From positions 1,553,501 through 1,617,500 of the forward strand of contig NZ_CP062698.1 in NCBI RefSeq assembly GCF_018389385.1: 64,000 bases of DNA, in the 5' to 3' direction. This DNA comes from Anthocerotibacter panamensis C109 (GTDB lineage: Bacteria; Cyanobacteriota; Cyanobacteriia; Gloeobacterales; Anthocerotibacteraceae). The notes beneath the pieces are model-generated. The model ran no database searches and was not told the DNA's origin. It was given only the letters and a program-made list of their open reading frames with translations. The position numbers and the translations under genes were made by a program. Below are positions 35,606 through 45,485 of the stretch, in pieces (position 1 is the stretch's first letter; each line of letters starts with the position of its first letter).

Positions 35606-36289
35606 ATGATGCAACCGCGACGCATTGCCCGTGAACTGGCCTTCTTGTGCCTGACCCAACTGACCAACCCCTCAAACCGTTCTTCAGAGCGTAAAGGAGC
35701 GAATACCGGACGCGGGGGGATGGGGCTTCTGGAAGGTCCGACTCAGGCCCAGGATACCCTTTTGGTCGCTGTGCGCTTCCTCAAAGACGAGTGTGAAGAA
35801 GCCTTAAAACACGCTACCGCCACCCTCCAACAGAGCAACGAACAACTCTTCCAGAGCGATATCGGAGCGCGAGATGTGGTTTCTGCCCGCGAAAAAGTCC
35901 AGCAGGCGGTGGGGTCTACCGAACAAGCTATCAATATTCTTGGAGCGGTCTTGGACCTGCCGGAGCGGATTCTCCTAGCGGACCACCCCGAGGTACGTCA
36001 ATTCACCCTAGAGCTAGTCCAGACCTATCTTCAGCAGCAAGAGCGAGTGGACGCGGTGATTAAAAACGCCATAGTCGGCTGGCAGTGGGAACGGTTGGGG
36101 CGCATTGAGCAAGAAATCCTACATCTAAGTGTGACGGAACTGATTGCGCTACCGCAAATTCCCGCCAAGGTCAGTATTTCCGAGGCAGTCGAGCTAGCCA
36201 AGCGCTATGGTGGGGAACAGACTCCGAGTTTTGTCAATGGGGTATTGCGTAAGGTGCTCGATTCCCTACGCACTGAACAGCCCTCTTAA
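35606..36289 (+). CDS. nusB: Transcription antitermination factor NusB
   Basis: A 227-aa NusB with the cyanobacterial insertion. The N-terminus RRIARELAFLCLTQL and C-terminal RIEQEILHLSVTEL...KVSISEAVELAKRYGGEQTPSFVNGVLRKVLDSL are typical. Residues about 35-100 form an extra charged helical insert relative to E. coli NusB (139 aa). It binds boxA RNA with NusE to antiterminate rRNA transcription. ATGs at 35606 and 35609 are both possible. Ends 5 bp from the convergent purQ. Confidence 0.9.
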   Translation: MMQPRRIARELAFLCLTQLTNPSNRSSERKGANTGRGGMGLLEGPTQAQDTLLVAVRFLKDECEEALKHATATLQQSNEQLFQSDIGARDVVSAREKVQQAVGSTEQAINILGAVLDLPERILLADHPEVRQFTLELVQTYLQQQERVDAVIKNAIVGWQWERLGRIEQEILHLSVTELIALPQIPAKVSISEAVELAKRYGGEQTPSFVNGVLRKVLDSLRTEQPS

Positions 36290-36294
36290 GCCGC

Positions 36295-36984
36295 CTAGAC
36301 CAAGGTCGGAAGCAGACCTTTAAAAAGACGCAGACCCCCGGTCAGACCCAAAGCAGGGTCGCTAGCATTTTCAAGATGGGGCATCAAACCCAGGACATTG
36401 CCCGCACAACTAATCACCCCGGCAATATTGTTCAGGGAACCGTTGGGGTTGGCGGCGTCAGTCACTCCGGCGTTTGCAGTTACGTAGCGAAAGATAACTT
36501 GACCGTTAGCTTCTAAAGCAGTCAGCGTTTCGGGGTCCGCATAGTAGTTTCCTTCTCCGTGGGCTATGGGAACCTGGATGACTTCACCGGGGGAATAGAG
36601 GTGCGTCCAGGGATTGTCGGTGCGTTCGATACGCAGGTGGACCCAGTCGCAGATGAATTTGAGCCCCCGGTTGCGGACCAAGGCACCGGGGAGGAGCCCC
36701 GCTTCGGTCAAAATTTGAAACCCATTGCACACCCCCAGGACCAATTTACCCCGGCGGGCGTGTTCAGCCACCTGAGGCATAATTGGAGCAAAGCGGGCGA
36801 TAGCTCCACAGCGCAGATAGTCGCCGTAACTGAAGCCTCCAGGCAAGATCAGAATATCGCAATCTGCAATATCCGTCTCTGTATGCCAGAGAATACGCGT
36901 CGGGTAGCCCAAAATCTCGCGGGTGATCCAAGCGGCATCGCGTTCGCGGTTACTGCCAGGGAAGGTGATGATACCAATTTTCAT
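36295..36984 (-). CDS. purQ: Phosphoribosylformylglycinamidine synthase, glutaminase subunit
   Basis: A 229-aa class-I amidotransferase that supplies ammonia to PurL in purine synthesis. MKIGIITFPGSNRERD opens it; the nucleophile is C86 in LGVCNGFQ, and GGFSYGDYLRCGA and AHGEGNYYAD are family motifs. The start codon overlaps the end of the DUF362 gene (ATGA), indicating one transcript with it. purS and purL are not adjacent. Confidence 0.93.
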   Translation of the reverse strand: MKIGIITFPGSNRERDAAWITREILGYPTRILWHTETDIADCDILILPGGFSYGDYLRCGAIARFAPIMPQVAEHARRGKLVLGVCNGFQILTEAGLLPGALVRNRGLKFICDWVHLRIERTDNPWTHLYSPGEVIQVPIAHGEGNYYADPETLTALEANGQVIFRYVTANAGVTDAANPNGSLNNIAGVISCAGNVLGLMPHLENASDPALGLTGGLRLFKGLLPTLV

Positions 36985-37934
36985 GAGCGGTCCAGAGGCT
37001 CCTTAACCCAGCGAACGAGCAGGTCGCGTACAAAAGAACGCGCCACGCGGGGCATACCAAAATCAATGGGCACTAGGGTCGGGGGCAAAGCCCAATCCAT
37101 AACCCGGATCTCAGAAAGACTGGGGCCGACCAGCTCAATCTCCCCTAGATGTAGAGGACCAATACCCAATTCGGTCTGTGCTCTCAAGGTGGGAACCCGC
37201 TCGGGGTCTACGTTGAGTATCGCACAGAAGACCCGGTCCAAAGCGAAAACGTCTTGTGTAGCACCGAGCAAGCCCAGAGCACGCGGTTCTCCGTTACTCG
37301 GACCCATACCTTCATGACCGATAATGCCATCCAGGATCGTCAGTTGCGGATTGATGGTGGCAGCGGTCTCGACCAGCATTTTCCCGAAGCGGAGCGCATC
37401 TTTCCCCGAATCCAGATGCCACCAAGCTTTTAATTTGCCCGGTACACAGCCAAAGAGGTTTTTCACCCCCAAGGTCAAGGTCAACTGCGCGTGGGATTTT
37501 ACTTTGGGGAGGTTGATGACCACCTCGGCTTCCATCGCTTCTTTACTGAGGCGCAGATGGTTAAAAGTCTCCCCCACGGACTGATAGCGGGCACCATTAA
37601 ATTCGACGATGGGCAAGTCCAGTTCCGCACAGATCGCGAGCAAACCATTGGCCTTTGCCACCCCGCGCGCCGTCCCAAAGGCGGGGCTATCGCCCAAGAA
37701 AGGCTTCCCACCTACCTCCATAACCATTCGTGCCACCGCCCGCACCAGCTCGGGTCGGGTCGTGCATTCTTTGGTCGGGCGTGCTCCCGTCAGGAGGTTG
37801 GGTTTGAGGAGTACCCGCTGTCCCGGCTGAACAATAGCTGCGATGCCCCCCAAGGGAGCTAAAACTTGCTCCAAGGAGGCGTCTAGTTCTTTTTCCCGGT
37901 AGGAAGAGGCGCGGACAAGGCTGACGAGGGACAC
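36981..37934 (-). CDS. DUF362-family protein
   Basis: A 317-aa soluble protein with the DUF362 architecture: VLLKPNLLTGARPTKECTTRPELVRAV near the N-terminus, then GDSPAFG and NLPKVKSHAQLTLTLGVKNLFGCVPG, and ILDGIIGHEGMGPSNGEPR. The domain is often fused to ferredoxin modules, but here no Fe-S cysteines follow. Function unknown. It is the first gene of a two-gene transcript with purQ and borders the AT-rich non-coding region. Confidence 0.85.
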   Translation of the reverse strand: MSLVSLVRASSYREKELDASLEQVLAPLGGIAAIVQPGQRVLLKPNLLTGARPTKECTTRPELVRAVARMVMEVGGKPFLGDSPAFGTARGVAKANGLLAICAELDLPIVEFNGARYQSVGETFNHLRLSKEAMEAEVVINLPKVKSHAQLTLTLGVKNLFGCVPGKLKAWWHLDSGKDALRFGKMLVETAATINPQLTILDGIIGHEGMGPSNGEPRALGLLGATQDVFALDRVFCAILNVDPERVPTLRAQTELGIGPLHLGEIELVGPSLSEIRVMDWALPPTLVPIDFGMPRVARSFVRDLLVRWVKEPLDRS

Positions 37935-39425
37935 CCGGTACTCCTGATTTTTCTATAGCTTACCGCAGGAGTCGGGGCAGCAAAAAACTTACTTGGGTGT
38001 CCATTTGCATACACGCTTGGCAGTTTTTGCTTTGTTGAGCGCATGTGCCCCCTCCGTCGGCTCCGACAGACCAACAGCTAATGCTGGATTTCTAACCGTG
38101 AAAGGTGAGAGAAAATCTGTCATTTTTCTATTTTTTTGGTAAAAGGGGAAGATAAACTTAACCTCATTCCCCCAAAAATTTGAAGTAGTAGATGTAATCT
38201 TATAATCTATTTTTTGTACAGAACAGTAGCACGGAATGATCTGGATTTCCAGGAGTAGAAGATTCAAAGCAGAGCATGGAGCAGAAGAGATAGGGCGATT
38301 ACACCCCTTCTAAATAAAAAAGTTTCTAGACAAACCTTTAAAATAAAGCTCGGGACAAAGATTCTCCCCAAGAGTCGCCAAAAATAGAGAAGAGTGTGCT
38401 ACCATAGCCCATGAAAACCCCCCATACTATTCTTTTAAATAGCTCAGACTTCAATTAAATTAAGGCATACACTCTATAAATAATTTATTATTAATATTTA
38501 GTTATACTATGGTTTGCGTATTGATAGCTTCTTTATTTTGATGCGCATTATACCTGCTAAAGCCCATATCCAAGCTGCTAAATTAAATCTAAAATATACC
38601 AAGTCTTGACGGACTAAAAGACTTAACATAGTAGCGCGATAAATTTAATTCTATGCAAGGAGAGCGATAGATTGAGCAGTTCACAGAACTGTCTCAGAAT
38701 GCTGTTCTTATATTATTTATAGTAAGCAGAATGAAAGAGTCCTGACTCAAAGCTATACACCTGTTTGCACCATGGGATACGAGTATTGATTTTCTGGAAT
38801 TGTAATGATCTATAGAACAAATCCCGTCAATATGTACCATGCCAATGAACCATATAAAACTATAGAACAGAAGCTCAAAAACACAGTTCAAGCGGGGAGT
38901 TCACGTTGCCTTTTCTCTGTCAACCAGTAAGTCCTGTTTTTGATTCGGTTTGAGGTCTCCGTAGATCTTCGGTATTGGTAACGTAGATTACTCATCGACT
39001 CCGTAGTACTACTTGGTTTTGCGCCAAATCTGTATCTCTTTATACAAGTATTGAGGGACTCACTGAGAAGTAAGCAGTTTAGTACCTACGAAAAACGCCT
39101 CTTTTATCACTTTTAGGGTGTAGGGTGGCTTGACAGCGCCTGACGAGTCTCATAACGTACTAAGTGAGCATACTGACGTAAGACGAAATCGATTCCCCCG
39201 ACGTTTTAAGAACCCCCCCAGGTCTTACGCGTTTCCAAAAGGTTCCCTGCACAGAGTTGAGTAGATAACGGCATCAGAACTGACATAAAGGTTCTGTAAC
39301 TACCCTTGACTGGGTTTTGCTCCTATGCTTTTCAGGGAAACTCTTCCTGACCGATTTTACCTGTTTCTCTACCGGGTTAGTGTCTACTTTCGGTACCCCT
39401 TTTGTAACCATCCGAGGTTCCCAAA
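37935..39425. other. 1.5-kb AT-rich region without a convincing gene, left flank of the T4SS island
   Basis: Base composition drops visibly, especially 38300-38900. Only short ORFs occur. The best is a 40-codon reverse-strand frame (38507-38629) with a hydrophobic core and a basic KIKKLSIRKP tail. The last 100 bp before the first T4SS gene form its leader and probably contain its promoter. No tRNA, transposase or clear attachment repeat was recognised. It separates chromosomal housekeeping genes from the secretion island. Confidence 0.55.
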
Positions 39426-39812
39426 ATGAAACTGTCTAATCTTAAGCGGCGTGTCTGCTCGTTTTTCCCTGCCTTGAAAATTCGTCCGGTATTTGGTGCT
39501 TGGGGAAGCGTTGCCCTATTAGTGGCTTGTGCTTTGATCGTGACGATCAATCATGCCGAACCTGCTCATGCACTGTTCTTTCAGCAAGCCGAAACGTGGC
39601 TTACAGGTAACTTTCCACAAGCAAATGGCGCTATCGTCCTAGTCGGTAATGCTCTGCGTGCGCTATTTGTCATTTATGTCGCAGTATCCATCGTCTCGGT
39701 CATCAACAAGCTCCGTCAGGACGAGGACTGGCAGACAGCAGCCCGGACCCCGATTATTGTCACCGTTGGTATCACGATCATGGATGTGCTGACTACCGCC
39801 ATCACTGCCTAA
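39426..39812 (+). CDS. VirB2/TrbC-like pilin subunit
   Basis: A 128-aa protein. A long signal sequence (about 1-50, hydrophobic core SVALLVACALIV, ending EPAHA) is followed by a mature part of about 78 residues with two membrane helices (AIVLVGNALRALFVIYVAVSIV and PIIVTVGITIMDVLTTAI). That is the topology of VirB2-type pilins that form T4SS pili. Its position just before VirB3- and VirB4-like genes supports this. Sequence identity to pilins is weak, as is usual. Confidence 0.68.
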   Translation: MKLSNLKRRVCSFFPALKIRPVFGAWGSVALLVACALIVTINHAEPAHALFFQQAETWLTGNFPQANGAIVLVGNALRALFVIYVAVSIVSVINKLRQDEDWQTAARTPIIVTVGITIMDVLTTAITA

Positions 39813-39828
39813 AGCCAAGGAGAGGACT

Positions 39829-40122
39829 ATGAGCCAGCCTGAATTTCGCACCGTCAACCCCATGCTCGGGATGCAGCCTTCTTTTGGCCCTATCCCCGCA
39901 GACCAGATTGTTCCCTGGTGCTTGATCGCAGGTACCTCCTACCTGATTGGTCAAGGGATCTTCTCTCTGGATTGGTTATGGGTCGGATTGATGGCTGGCT
40001 GGGGCATTTCTACCTGGTGGATTATCACGGGGGGTAAGTCCTGGCGCTTCCTGGCGAAGTTCCAGGCTGTCCCCCGTTGGACTCGGGGCTTTGCTCGCTA
40101 TCAGCGGATGACAGGAAGGTAA
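39829..40122 (+). CDS. VirB3-like inner-membrane protein
   Basis: A 97-aa protein with two close hydrophobic helices (about 28-48 and 50-68) and a basic C-terminal tail (SWRFLAKFQAVPRWTRGFARYQRM), matching VirB3/TraL in size and topology. AAGGAGAG precedes the ATG. The VirB4-like gene starts 3 bp after its stop; VirB3 and VirB4 are functionally linked and sometimes fused. Confidence 0.65.
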   Translation: MSQPEFRTVNPMLGMQPSFGPIPADQIVPWCLIAGTSYLIGQGIFSLDWLWVGLMAGWGISTWWIITGGKSWRFLAKFQAVPRWTRGFARYQRMTGR

Positions 40123-40125
40123 TTT

Positions 40126-42828
40126 GTGAAATCCAAAATTGGCAAGCAGTCTATCTCCTCAGGCAGCCGCAAGGTATCTTTTACTCCCATAGAAGATATG
40201 CTCAACCTCGCCACGATGGTCCATATCAACCTGAGGGGGCGAAAGTTGGGAGCTTATTTGCTGATGAAGGGCAAGAACAGCTTCAGCTTTGTCTTTGGCT
40301 TCGACTGCCAGGGGATTCACAGTACCCTCCGCCAAGATCAGGTCGAGGCGCTCTTCGATCAAGTAGAGTCAGGGCTCAAAGACTTGCCTCCGGGAGAGAG
40401 TATTACCTTTCACCTCGCTTCGTTCTCTTCGGACGAGGTGCGCCAACAACAGCTAGCCGAGTTAGTGGAGCGCTCCGGCTCGGAGGATCTTCAGTTTTTG
40501 TTGATGGGCGAACGGGCTCGGGTGCAGGAGTTGACCCGCAATGGTATCCGCAAACCCAAGCGACTGCGGCTCTACGTCACCTACACCATGGATGGAGGCG
40601 CAGAAGGGGCTCAGGATTGGCTGGAAAAGCTCATCGCGCGAGGGGAACGCTTGTGGCATTCCTTCAAGGGGGAGCTAGCGGACATGGAGCGCAAGCGCAT
40701 CGACAACCTCCTCAACAAAGCTTTCACCGATGGCTTTTTGCTCTGGGAACAAGTCCTGGCTAACAAAATGGGCCTAGAGGTGCGTCCGATGGGGGAGGAG
40801 GAACTTTGGGCAGCCCTCTGGCAGCGCTTTAATAACACCAAGCCGCGCCCTATCCCCCAACTGTTGCGTCTCAATGAAGAGGGTCTCAAAGAGGAGATCC
40901 ACACCGATATCCACAGCACCACGATGCTTCTGGAATCAGTGCCTGTGGCGGATAACGCCTGGGTCCAAGTCCAGGACAACTATGTGGGGGTACTGACCTT
41001 TTTGGAGAAACCGGCGGGCTGGGCCGATAAAATGGGCCAGTTGCGCTATCTCTGGGAAGTCTTTGCCCGCGAAACGGTGGTGGACACCGAAATCTTTTGC
41101 CAGCTGACCCGCGCCAACGAGACTGTAGTCAAAACTGCTGTCCAGCGTGTGCTCAAGCAATCCAATGTCTCCGCGCAAGTCGCCCAGGAGAAGCGCTCGA
41201 TAGACGTAGCAGCCCAAGTCAAGACACGCAAGAGCGTAGCCGCCCAGGAGCAACTCTACGAAGGAGCGCTCCCCCTCTATACCGGGGTAGCAATTTTAGT
41301 ACACCGCCCGACCCTGGAGCAGGTGGACGAAGCCTGCCGCTATCTCGAAAGTTGCTTCCGTAAACCTGCCTGGGTAGCTCGTGAACGCGACTACGCCTGG
41401 AAGATCTGGCTACAGACGCTGCCAATCGTCTGGGAGAAGTTGCTTGCGAGTCCCTTTAACCGCCGCCAGATCTATTTGAGTGGGGAGGTGCCGGGGCTGA
41501 TGCCCTTGCTTTGCACGCGTACTGGTGATCGTCAGGGCTTTGAGTTGATTGCTGAGGAGGGAGGCTCGCCGGTCCATCTCGATTTGTTTACACAGCATAA
41601 AAATCTGGCCTTGTTCGCTACAACCCGCGCGGGTAAATCAGTGTTGGTGAGCGGGATTCTCACGCAGGCTCTAGCCTATGGGATGCCGGTGGTGGCTTTG
41701 GACTTCCCCAAACCAGACGGCACCTCAACCTTTACAGACTACACCCAGTTTATCGGTGGGGCCTACTTCGATATCTCCCGTGAGTACAACAACCTGTTTG
41801 AAAAACCCGACTTGCGGACGCTATCGCCAGAGCAACAGCAGGAGCGTTTCATGGACTACCAGTCTTTTCTGGAGTCAGCTCTGTTGACGATGGTCGTGGG
41901 GTCGGCGGGGAGTGAGGACCGGCTGTTGGCCCAGACGGTGCGCTCGATTCTCTCGTTGGCCTTGGAGCGTTTTTTCGCTGACCTACAGATCCAGGAACGC
42001 TATGACCGTGCTCTTGCAGGGGGGTGGCGTTCGGAGGCATGGCAGGAGATGCCTACCCTCCATGACTTCTTCCCGATGTGCAGCGCCGAGTCGCTGGAGT
42101 TGGGGGAGGTAGAGGGGGACATCGATCAGGCGTTGCAGATGATCGCGCTCAGGATCAAATTTTGGTTATCGAGTCGGGTGGGTAGAGCAATCTCAAAACC
42201 ATCGAGTTTCCCGACCGATGCACAACTGCTGGTCTTTGCCCTGCGCAACTTGTCCTCGGAGGAGGATGCGGCAGTCCTGGCCCTGTCGGCCTATTCGGCG
42301 GCGCTACGCAGAGCCTTGTCCTCTCCAGCCTCGATCTTCTTTATTGATGAGGCACCCATCCTGTTCGAGTTTTCGGAGATCTCCTCGTTGGTGGGTCGCC
42401 TGTGTGCCAACGGAGCCAAGGCGGGGGTACGGGTGATCCTGTCGGCCCAAGACCCAGACACGGTGTATAAATCGGTGGCGGCCTCGAAGATTATCCAGAA
42501 CCTGTCAACCCGCTTGGTAGGGCGGATTCAGCCGACAGCCCTCGATAGTTTTGAGCGCATTCTCAAATATCCGCGCGATATCATTACCCGCAATGCCACG
42601 GAGGCATTTTTCCCGAAAAAAGAAGGCATTTACTCGCAGTGGCTCTTGGATGATAACGGAGCGTACACTTACTGCCGATACTATCCAGCTTATGTACAGT
42701 TGGCGGCGGTGGCGAACAACCCCAATGAGCAGTCAGCTCGCACCGAAGCCATGCGTCAGAGTGAAGATAAATACGAGGGGATTGCCCGCTTCTCTCGGGA
42801 GTTGGTGTCCTCCATCCGGGGCGGATGA
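40126..42828 (+). CDS. VirB4/TraC-family T4SS ATPase
   Basis: A 900-aa ATPase that powers T4SS assembly and substrate transfer. The N-terminal half is the VirB4 membrane-associated domain. Walker A TTRAGKS is at about 499-505, and Walker B FFIDEAPI at about 738-745. A C-terminal RecA-like segment with RVILSAQDPDTV and NLSTRLVGRIQPT follows. GTG start at 40126. It is the most reliable marker that 39-58 kb is a T4SS. Divergent from proteobacterial VirB4; the general layout resembles the TraC subgroup. Confidence 0.87.
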   Translation: MKSKIGKQSISSGSRKVSFTPIEDMLNLATMVHINLRGRKLGAYLLMKGKNSFSFVFGFDCQGIHSTLRQDQVEALFDQVESGLKDLPPGESITFHLASFSSDEVRQQQLAELVERSGSEDLQFLLMGERARVQELTRNGIRKPKRLRLYVTYTMDGGAEGAQDWLEKLIARGERLWHSFKGELADMERKRIDNLLNKAFTDGFLLWEQVLANKMGLEVRPMGEEELWAALWQRFNNTKPRPIPQLLRLNEEGLKEEIHTDIHSTTMLLESVPVADNAWVQVQDNYVGVLTFLEKPAGWADKMGQLRYLWEVFARETVVDTEIFCQLTRANETVVKTAVQRVLKQSNVSAQVAQEKRSIDVAAQVKTRKSVAAQEQLYEGALPLYTGVAILVHRPTLEQVDEACRYLESCFRKPAWVARERDYAWKIWLQTLPIVWEKLLASPFNRRQIYLSGEVPGLMPLLCTRTGDRQGFELIAEEGGSPVHLDLFTQHKNLALFATTRAGKSVLVSGILTQALAYGMPVVALDFPKPDGTSTFTDYTQFIGGAYFDISREYNNLFEKPDLRTLSPEQQQERFMDYQSFLESALLTMVVGSAGSEDRLLAQTVRSILSLALERFFADLQIQERYDRALAGGWRSEAWQEMPTLHDFFPMCSAESLELGEVEGDIDQALQMIALRIKFWLSSRVGRAISKPSSFPTDAQLLVFALRNLSSEEDAAVLALSAYSAALRRALSSPASIFFIDEAPILFEFSEISSLVGRLCANGAKAGVRVILSAQDPDTVYKSVAASKIIQNLSTRLVGRIQPTALDSFERILKYPRDIITRNATEAFFPKKEGIYSQWLLDDNGAYTYCRYYPAYVQLAAVANNPNEQSARTEAMRQSEDKYEGIARFSRELVSSIRGG

Positions 42829-42867
42829 CCAGTCACTATCCCTGTGAGCACAAACGTGGTGAATCCT

Positions 42868-43830
42868 ATGGCTACTACCCGCAGACTCAAGAAGGCACTC
42901 CTCGTCGCCTTACCCCTGACCTTAATGACACCCCTGCTCACCCAGCCCGTCTTCTCGGCCTCTTGTAGTCCGATAGATTTCACCTGCTACCTAACTCAGG
43001 CTCTAGGCTATCTGGGCATAGGCAATATTGGGGACTACTATACCCAGCTCAACACCTACCTCATGGGCACCGCCGTTCCTCAAGAGCAGTCGGCAGTTGA
43101 GTCAACGCTGACTAATGCTATCAACAGTTCTACCTATAGCCTTAGCGTCGTCGATCCGATAGGGGCGGGGAATATGTTTATGGGCCAACCCCTCGATCCT
43201 GCCGCCATGGACCCGAACAACCCCAATAGCCTCCTGCGTAAAACTCGGGAGACACGGGAGCTGAACCGCCAACTTACCCGTAGCGCCATAACCAGTGTGA
43301 TGGGGATGATGGGTCAGGAAGACACGATGCAACAGATCACCGATACTCAGGGCTTGATCGCGGAGATTGCCAGCTATGTGACGGACCCCTCTTTCGACGA
43401 TCTCTATGACCGCTCTGATAATACCTTTAGTCAAGTCAATGTGGCTGTTGCCGCTGGACAGGAGGTCGAGAATCTAGATATCCAAGCAAATGCTGCCACG
43501 GCGACCCAGGATGTGTTGAAACGGATAGCTTCCCAGAACACACAGCTATCCAAGCAATTTTCAGCCATTGCTACACAAAACAACGATGTCTCAGTCCAAA
43601 TGGCCTACCTCGGTCAGCAACTCTCCTATCAGGCTTCGATCTTGGGAGCCATGCGGGTGGATAACCTCTATGCCCGTCAGGATGCCCAGTTGACTAACCT
43701 CAACCTCTCAGATATTTCCTCGCTCTTAGAGGAGCAAAATGCGATGGTCCGGGGTGAGACCTTAAATGAAGGTTTGGCACATGCTTCGGCTGCTGTCTTC
43801 GCTGACCCGGCTATGACCAAGTTCCCCTAG
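42868..43830 (+). CDS. Secreted helical protein, VirB5/TrbJ-like by position
   Basis: A 320-aa exported protein with a signal peptide (about 1-30, ending VFSA). The mature part begins CSPIDFTCYLTQALGYLGIGN with two cysteines. It then has long alpha-helical heptad-like stretches (RETRELNRQLTRSAITSVMG, QDVLKRIASQNTQLSKQFSAIATQNND). VirB5/TrbJ minor pilins are helical, secreted and encoded between virB4 and virB6, as here. No sequence signature proves it. ATG 42868 fits a signal peptide better than GTG 42844. Confidence 0.55.
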   Translation: MATTRRLKKALLVALPLTLMTPLLTQPVFSASCSPIDFTCYLTQALGYLGIGNIGDYYTQLNTYLMGTAVPQEQSAVESTLTNAINSSTYSLSVVDPIGAGNMFMGQPLDPAAMDPNNPNSLLRKTRETRELNRQLTRSAITSVMGMMGQEDTMQQITDTQGLIAEIASYVTDPSFDDLYDRSDNTFSQVNVAVAAGQEVENLDIQANAATATQDVLKRIASQNTQLSKQFSAIATQNNDVSVQMAYLGQQLSYQASILGAMRVDNLYARQDAQLTNLNLSDISSLLEEQNAMVRGETLNEGLAHASAAVFADPAMTKFP

Positions 43831-43851
43831 TCCGTACCAATGAGGTGACCC

Positions 43852-44931
43852 ATGCAATTTATCCAAATAATTTCTGACAGATACCTCTTTGGAAACCTGA
43901 TTAGATCCGCTTGGGATTCGATCTGGTCCGACATCATTAGTCCCGGCAGTAGTCTCTACCAATCACTGTGTACAGTCGGGATCGCTATCGCTTTGATTGC
44001 CATTGGTATCTTCGTTACGCGCTGGGCGCGTGCCACCTTAGAAGGCGAGGTAACCCGTCCATTTAGTGAGTTATTCTGGCCGGTTGCTGTGGTGGCTCTC
44101 TTGGTCGGGAATGGCGCACTCCTCGCACAACTGACCTTAGGCATTCGAGGGGGTATTAACCAAGCAAATAATTTGATTCTTGACAACACACTCGATATCG
44201 GAACGGTAGGTGCAGTTTCACTGATCGAGGCCTTTCAACAGGTCGCAGCCAATCAAGCTTCTCAGATGCAGGCAAGCAATAACGTAGTACAGTGCCAACC
44301 CACTCAGATTGCTCTTGGTCAGTCCGCTCAATGTAATCAATCCGCCAGTGCTCTCAGCCAGCCTATCACCTCCGGCTACAGCAGTATTTATGGCTTTACT
44401 AACACTGCTTTGAGTAATACACTCCAGGGTAATCAGAATAATGCACTCAATAACCTTGTAACAAATACCAGTACTAATGGAGCCAGTGGCAATGGTCCAA
44501 ATAATGGTATTGCAAGTATCAATGGAGCGAATACTCAAGATAGACCTGTATTTACTACCCTTCTAAACAATCAAGCTGCTTTTCAACAAGGGATTGAAAT
44601 GGCAATGCTTCTGGTTGCTGTCCTGGGACCCTTAGCGCTAGGGGCAGCACTTCTTTCTCCCAATGGTCGCCCTTTTATTGGCTGGATTGGAATCTTCTTT
44701 GCTATTGGGGTTGCCAAGTTGACCTACAGTATTGTTCTTTGCTTAATAGCTATTGTGATCTTAAAAACATTTTTATTGAGTACGATTGTTAGTTTGTTTA
44801 TCCCTTGGTATCCATTCGTTGGAGGAATTGTTGCCCCTGCTTTATCTTTTGCATCTGGGATTTTCGCAAGAGAGATAGTTTCAGAGATTGTTCGAGGTGC
44901 TGTTAGAAATGGCTTTGGGATAACACAATGA
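43852..44931 (+). CDS. VirB6/TrbL-like polytopic membrane protein
   Basis: A 359-aa inner-membrane protein. Two spans occur at about 38-90, then a polar loop (about 110-235) rich in Asn, Gln, Ser and Gly with two Cys. Three or four spans follow in the last third (AMLLVAVLGPLALGAALL, IGIFFAIGVAKLTYSIVLCLIAIVIL, FVGGIVAPALSFASG). The central periplasmic loop between spans is the VirB6 pattern. Base composition becomes AT-richer toward the 3' end. The stop overlaps the next ATG. Confidence 0.65.
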   Translation: MQFIQIISDRYLFGNLIRSAWDSIWSDIISPGSSLYQSLCTVGIAIALIAIGIFVTRWARATLEGEVTRPFSELFWPVAVVALLVGNGALLAQLTLGIRGGINQANNLILDNTLDIGTVGAVSLIEAFQQVAANQASQMQASNNVVQCQPTQIALGQSAQCNQSASALSQPITSGYSSIYGFTNTALSNTLQGNQNNALNNLVTNTSTNGASGNGPNNGIASINGANTQDRPVFTTLLNNQAAFQQGIEMAMLLVAVLGPLALGAALLSPNGRPFIGWIGIFFAIGVAKLTYSIVLCLIAIVILKTFLLSTIVSLFIPWYPFVGGIVAPALSFASGIFAREIVSEIVRGAVRNGFGITQ

Positions 44932-45485
44932 AAAAATTTCTAGGGCTCTATCTCTCTCGAGGTGCTTCTAAAATTGAGCATCGAGCCAATACTTGGATTG
45001 TTGGAATGAGGTTCATAATAATTGTGATTCTTCCATTAGTTTATCTATTTTGGGCACAACCGAATTTAGCTCAGAGTCCTACTAATAACCTCAGCTTAGA
45101 CGGTATTTATGATCTTTCGCTAGTCTCAGATCCCTATGCCTGGGGGATAAAAAAGTATAAAGTTTTTAATCGCAAAGGTAAATTTATGTGGTACTTTGGT
45201 CAAGATCTATCTAAAAATGACTGGACTTATAGAGAGAGATATCTCGCTACAGATAGTGGTGGAAGGCTATTATTTACAGTCCTTCCCACTGATCCTTGGG
45301 ATTCCAAGCTCCCTAGAGATCTCCATTACCTGGGTATAAATCCAAGCGGGCAAATAATTATCAATATATTTTATAGAGATAGAGAGGGACAATGGGTAGC
45401 GGTTGACAGTCAGAATGGGAATGTAATTTTCAGAATCACCTATTACAGTAGAGACTACAGTCGTCCTTCCAGGTTACTACCATGA
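44928..45485 (+). CDS. Membrane-anchored hypothetical protein in the T4SS island
   Basis: A 185-aa protein with a basic N-terminus and a hydrophobic segment (about 26-48, MRFIIIVILPLVYLFWA) ending at a possible signal cleavage site (NLAQ). A globular exterior domain rich in Tyr and Asp follows: short strands such as YKVFNRKGKFMWYFG and GQIIINIFYRDREGQWVAVD look like beta-repeat units. Unknown family. It overlaps the VirB6-like stop and the next start, so it is translationally coupled. Strongly AT-rich compared with most of the window. Confidence 0.6.
   Translation: MKKFLGLYLSRGASKIEHRANTWIVGMRFIIIVILPLVYLFWAQPNLAQSPTNNLSLDGIYDLSLVSDPYAWGIKKYKVFNRKGKFMWYFGQDLSKNDWTYRERYLATDSGGRLLFTVLPTDPWDSKLPRDLHYLGINPSGQIIINIFYRDREGQWVAVDSQNGNVIFRITYYSRDYSRPSRLLP

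Noticed and set aside
36559-37317. 252-codon plus-strand ORF
   Set aside because: Antisense across purQ and the DUF362 gene, both with clear family motifs; no motif in this frame.
38694-38891. 65-codon reverse ORF in the AT-rich region
   Set aside because: AT-rich chance frame with no recognisable motif.
39130-39158. TTGACA with TAACGT at 17-bp spacing as promoter of the T4SS run
   Set aside because: The -10 hexamer matches poorly and it is almost 270 bp from the first gene; not strong enough to annotate.
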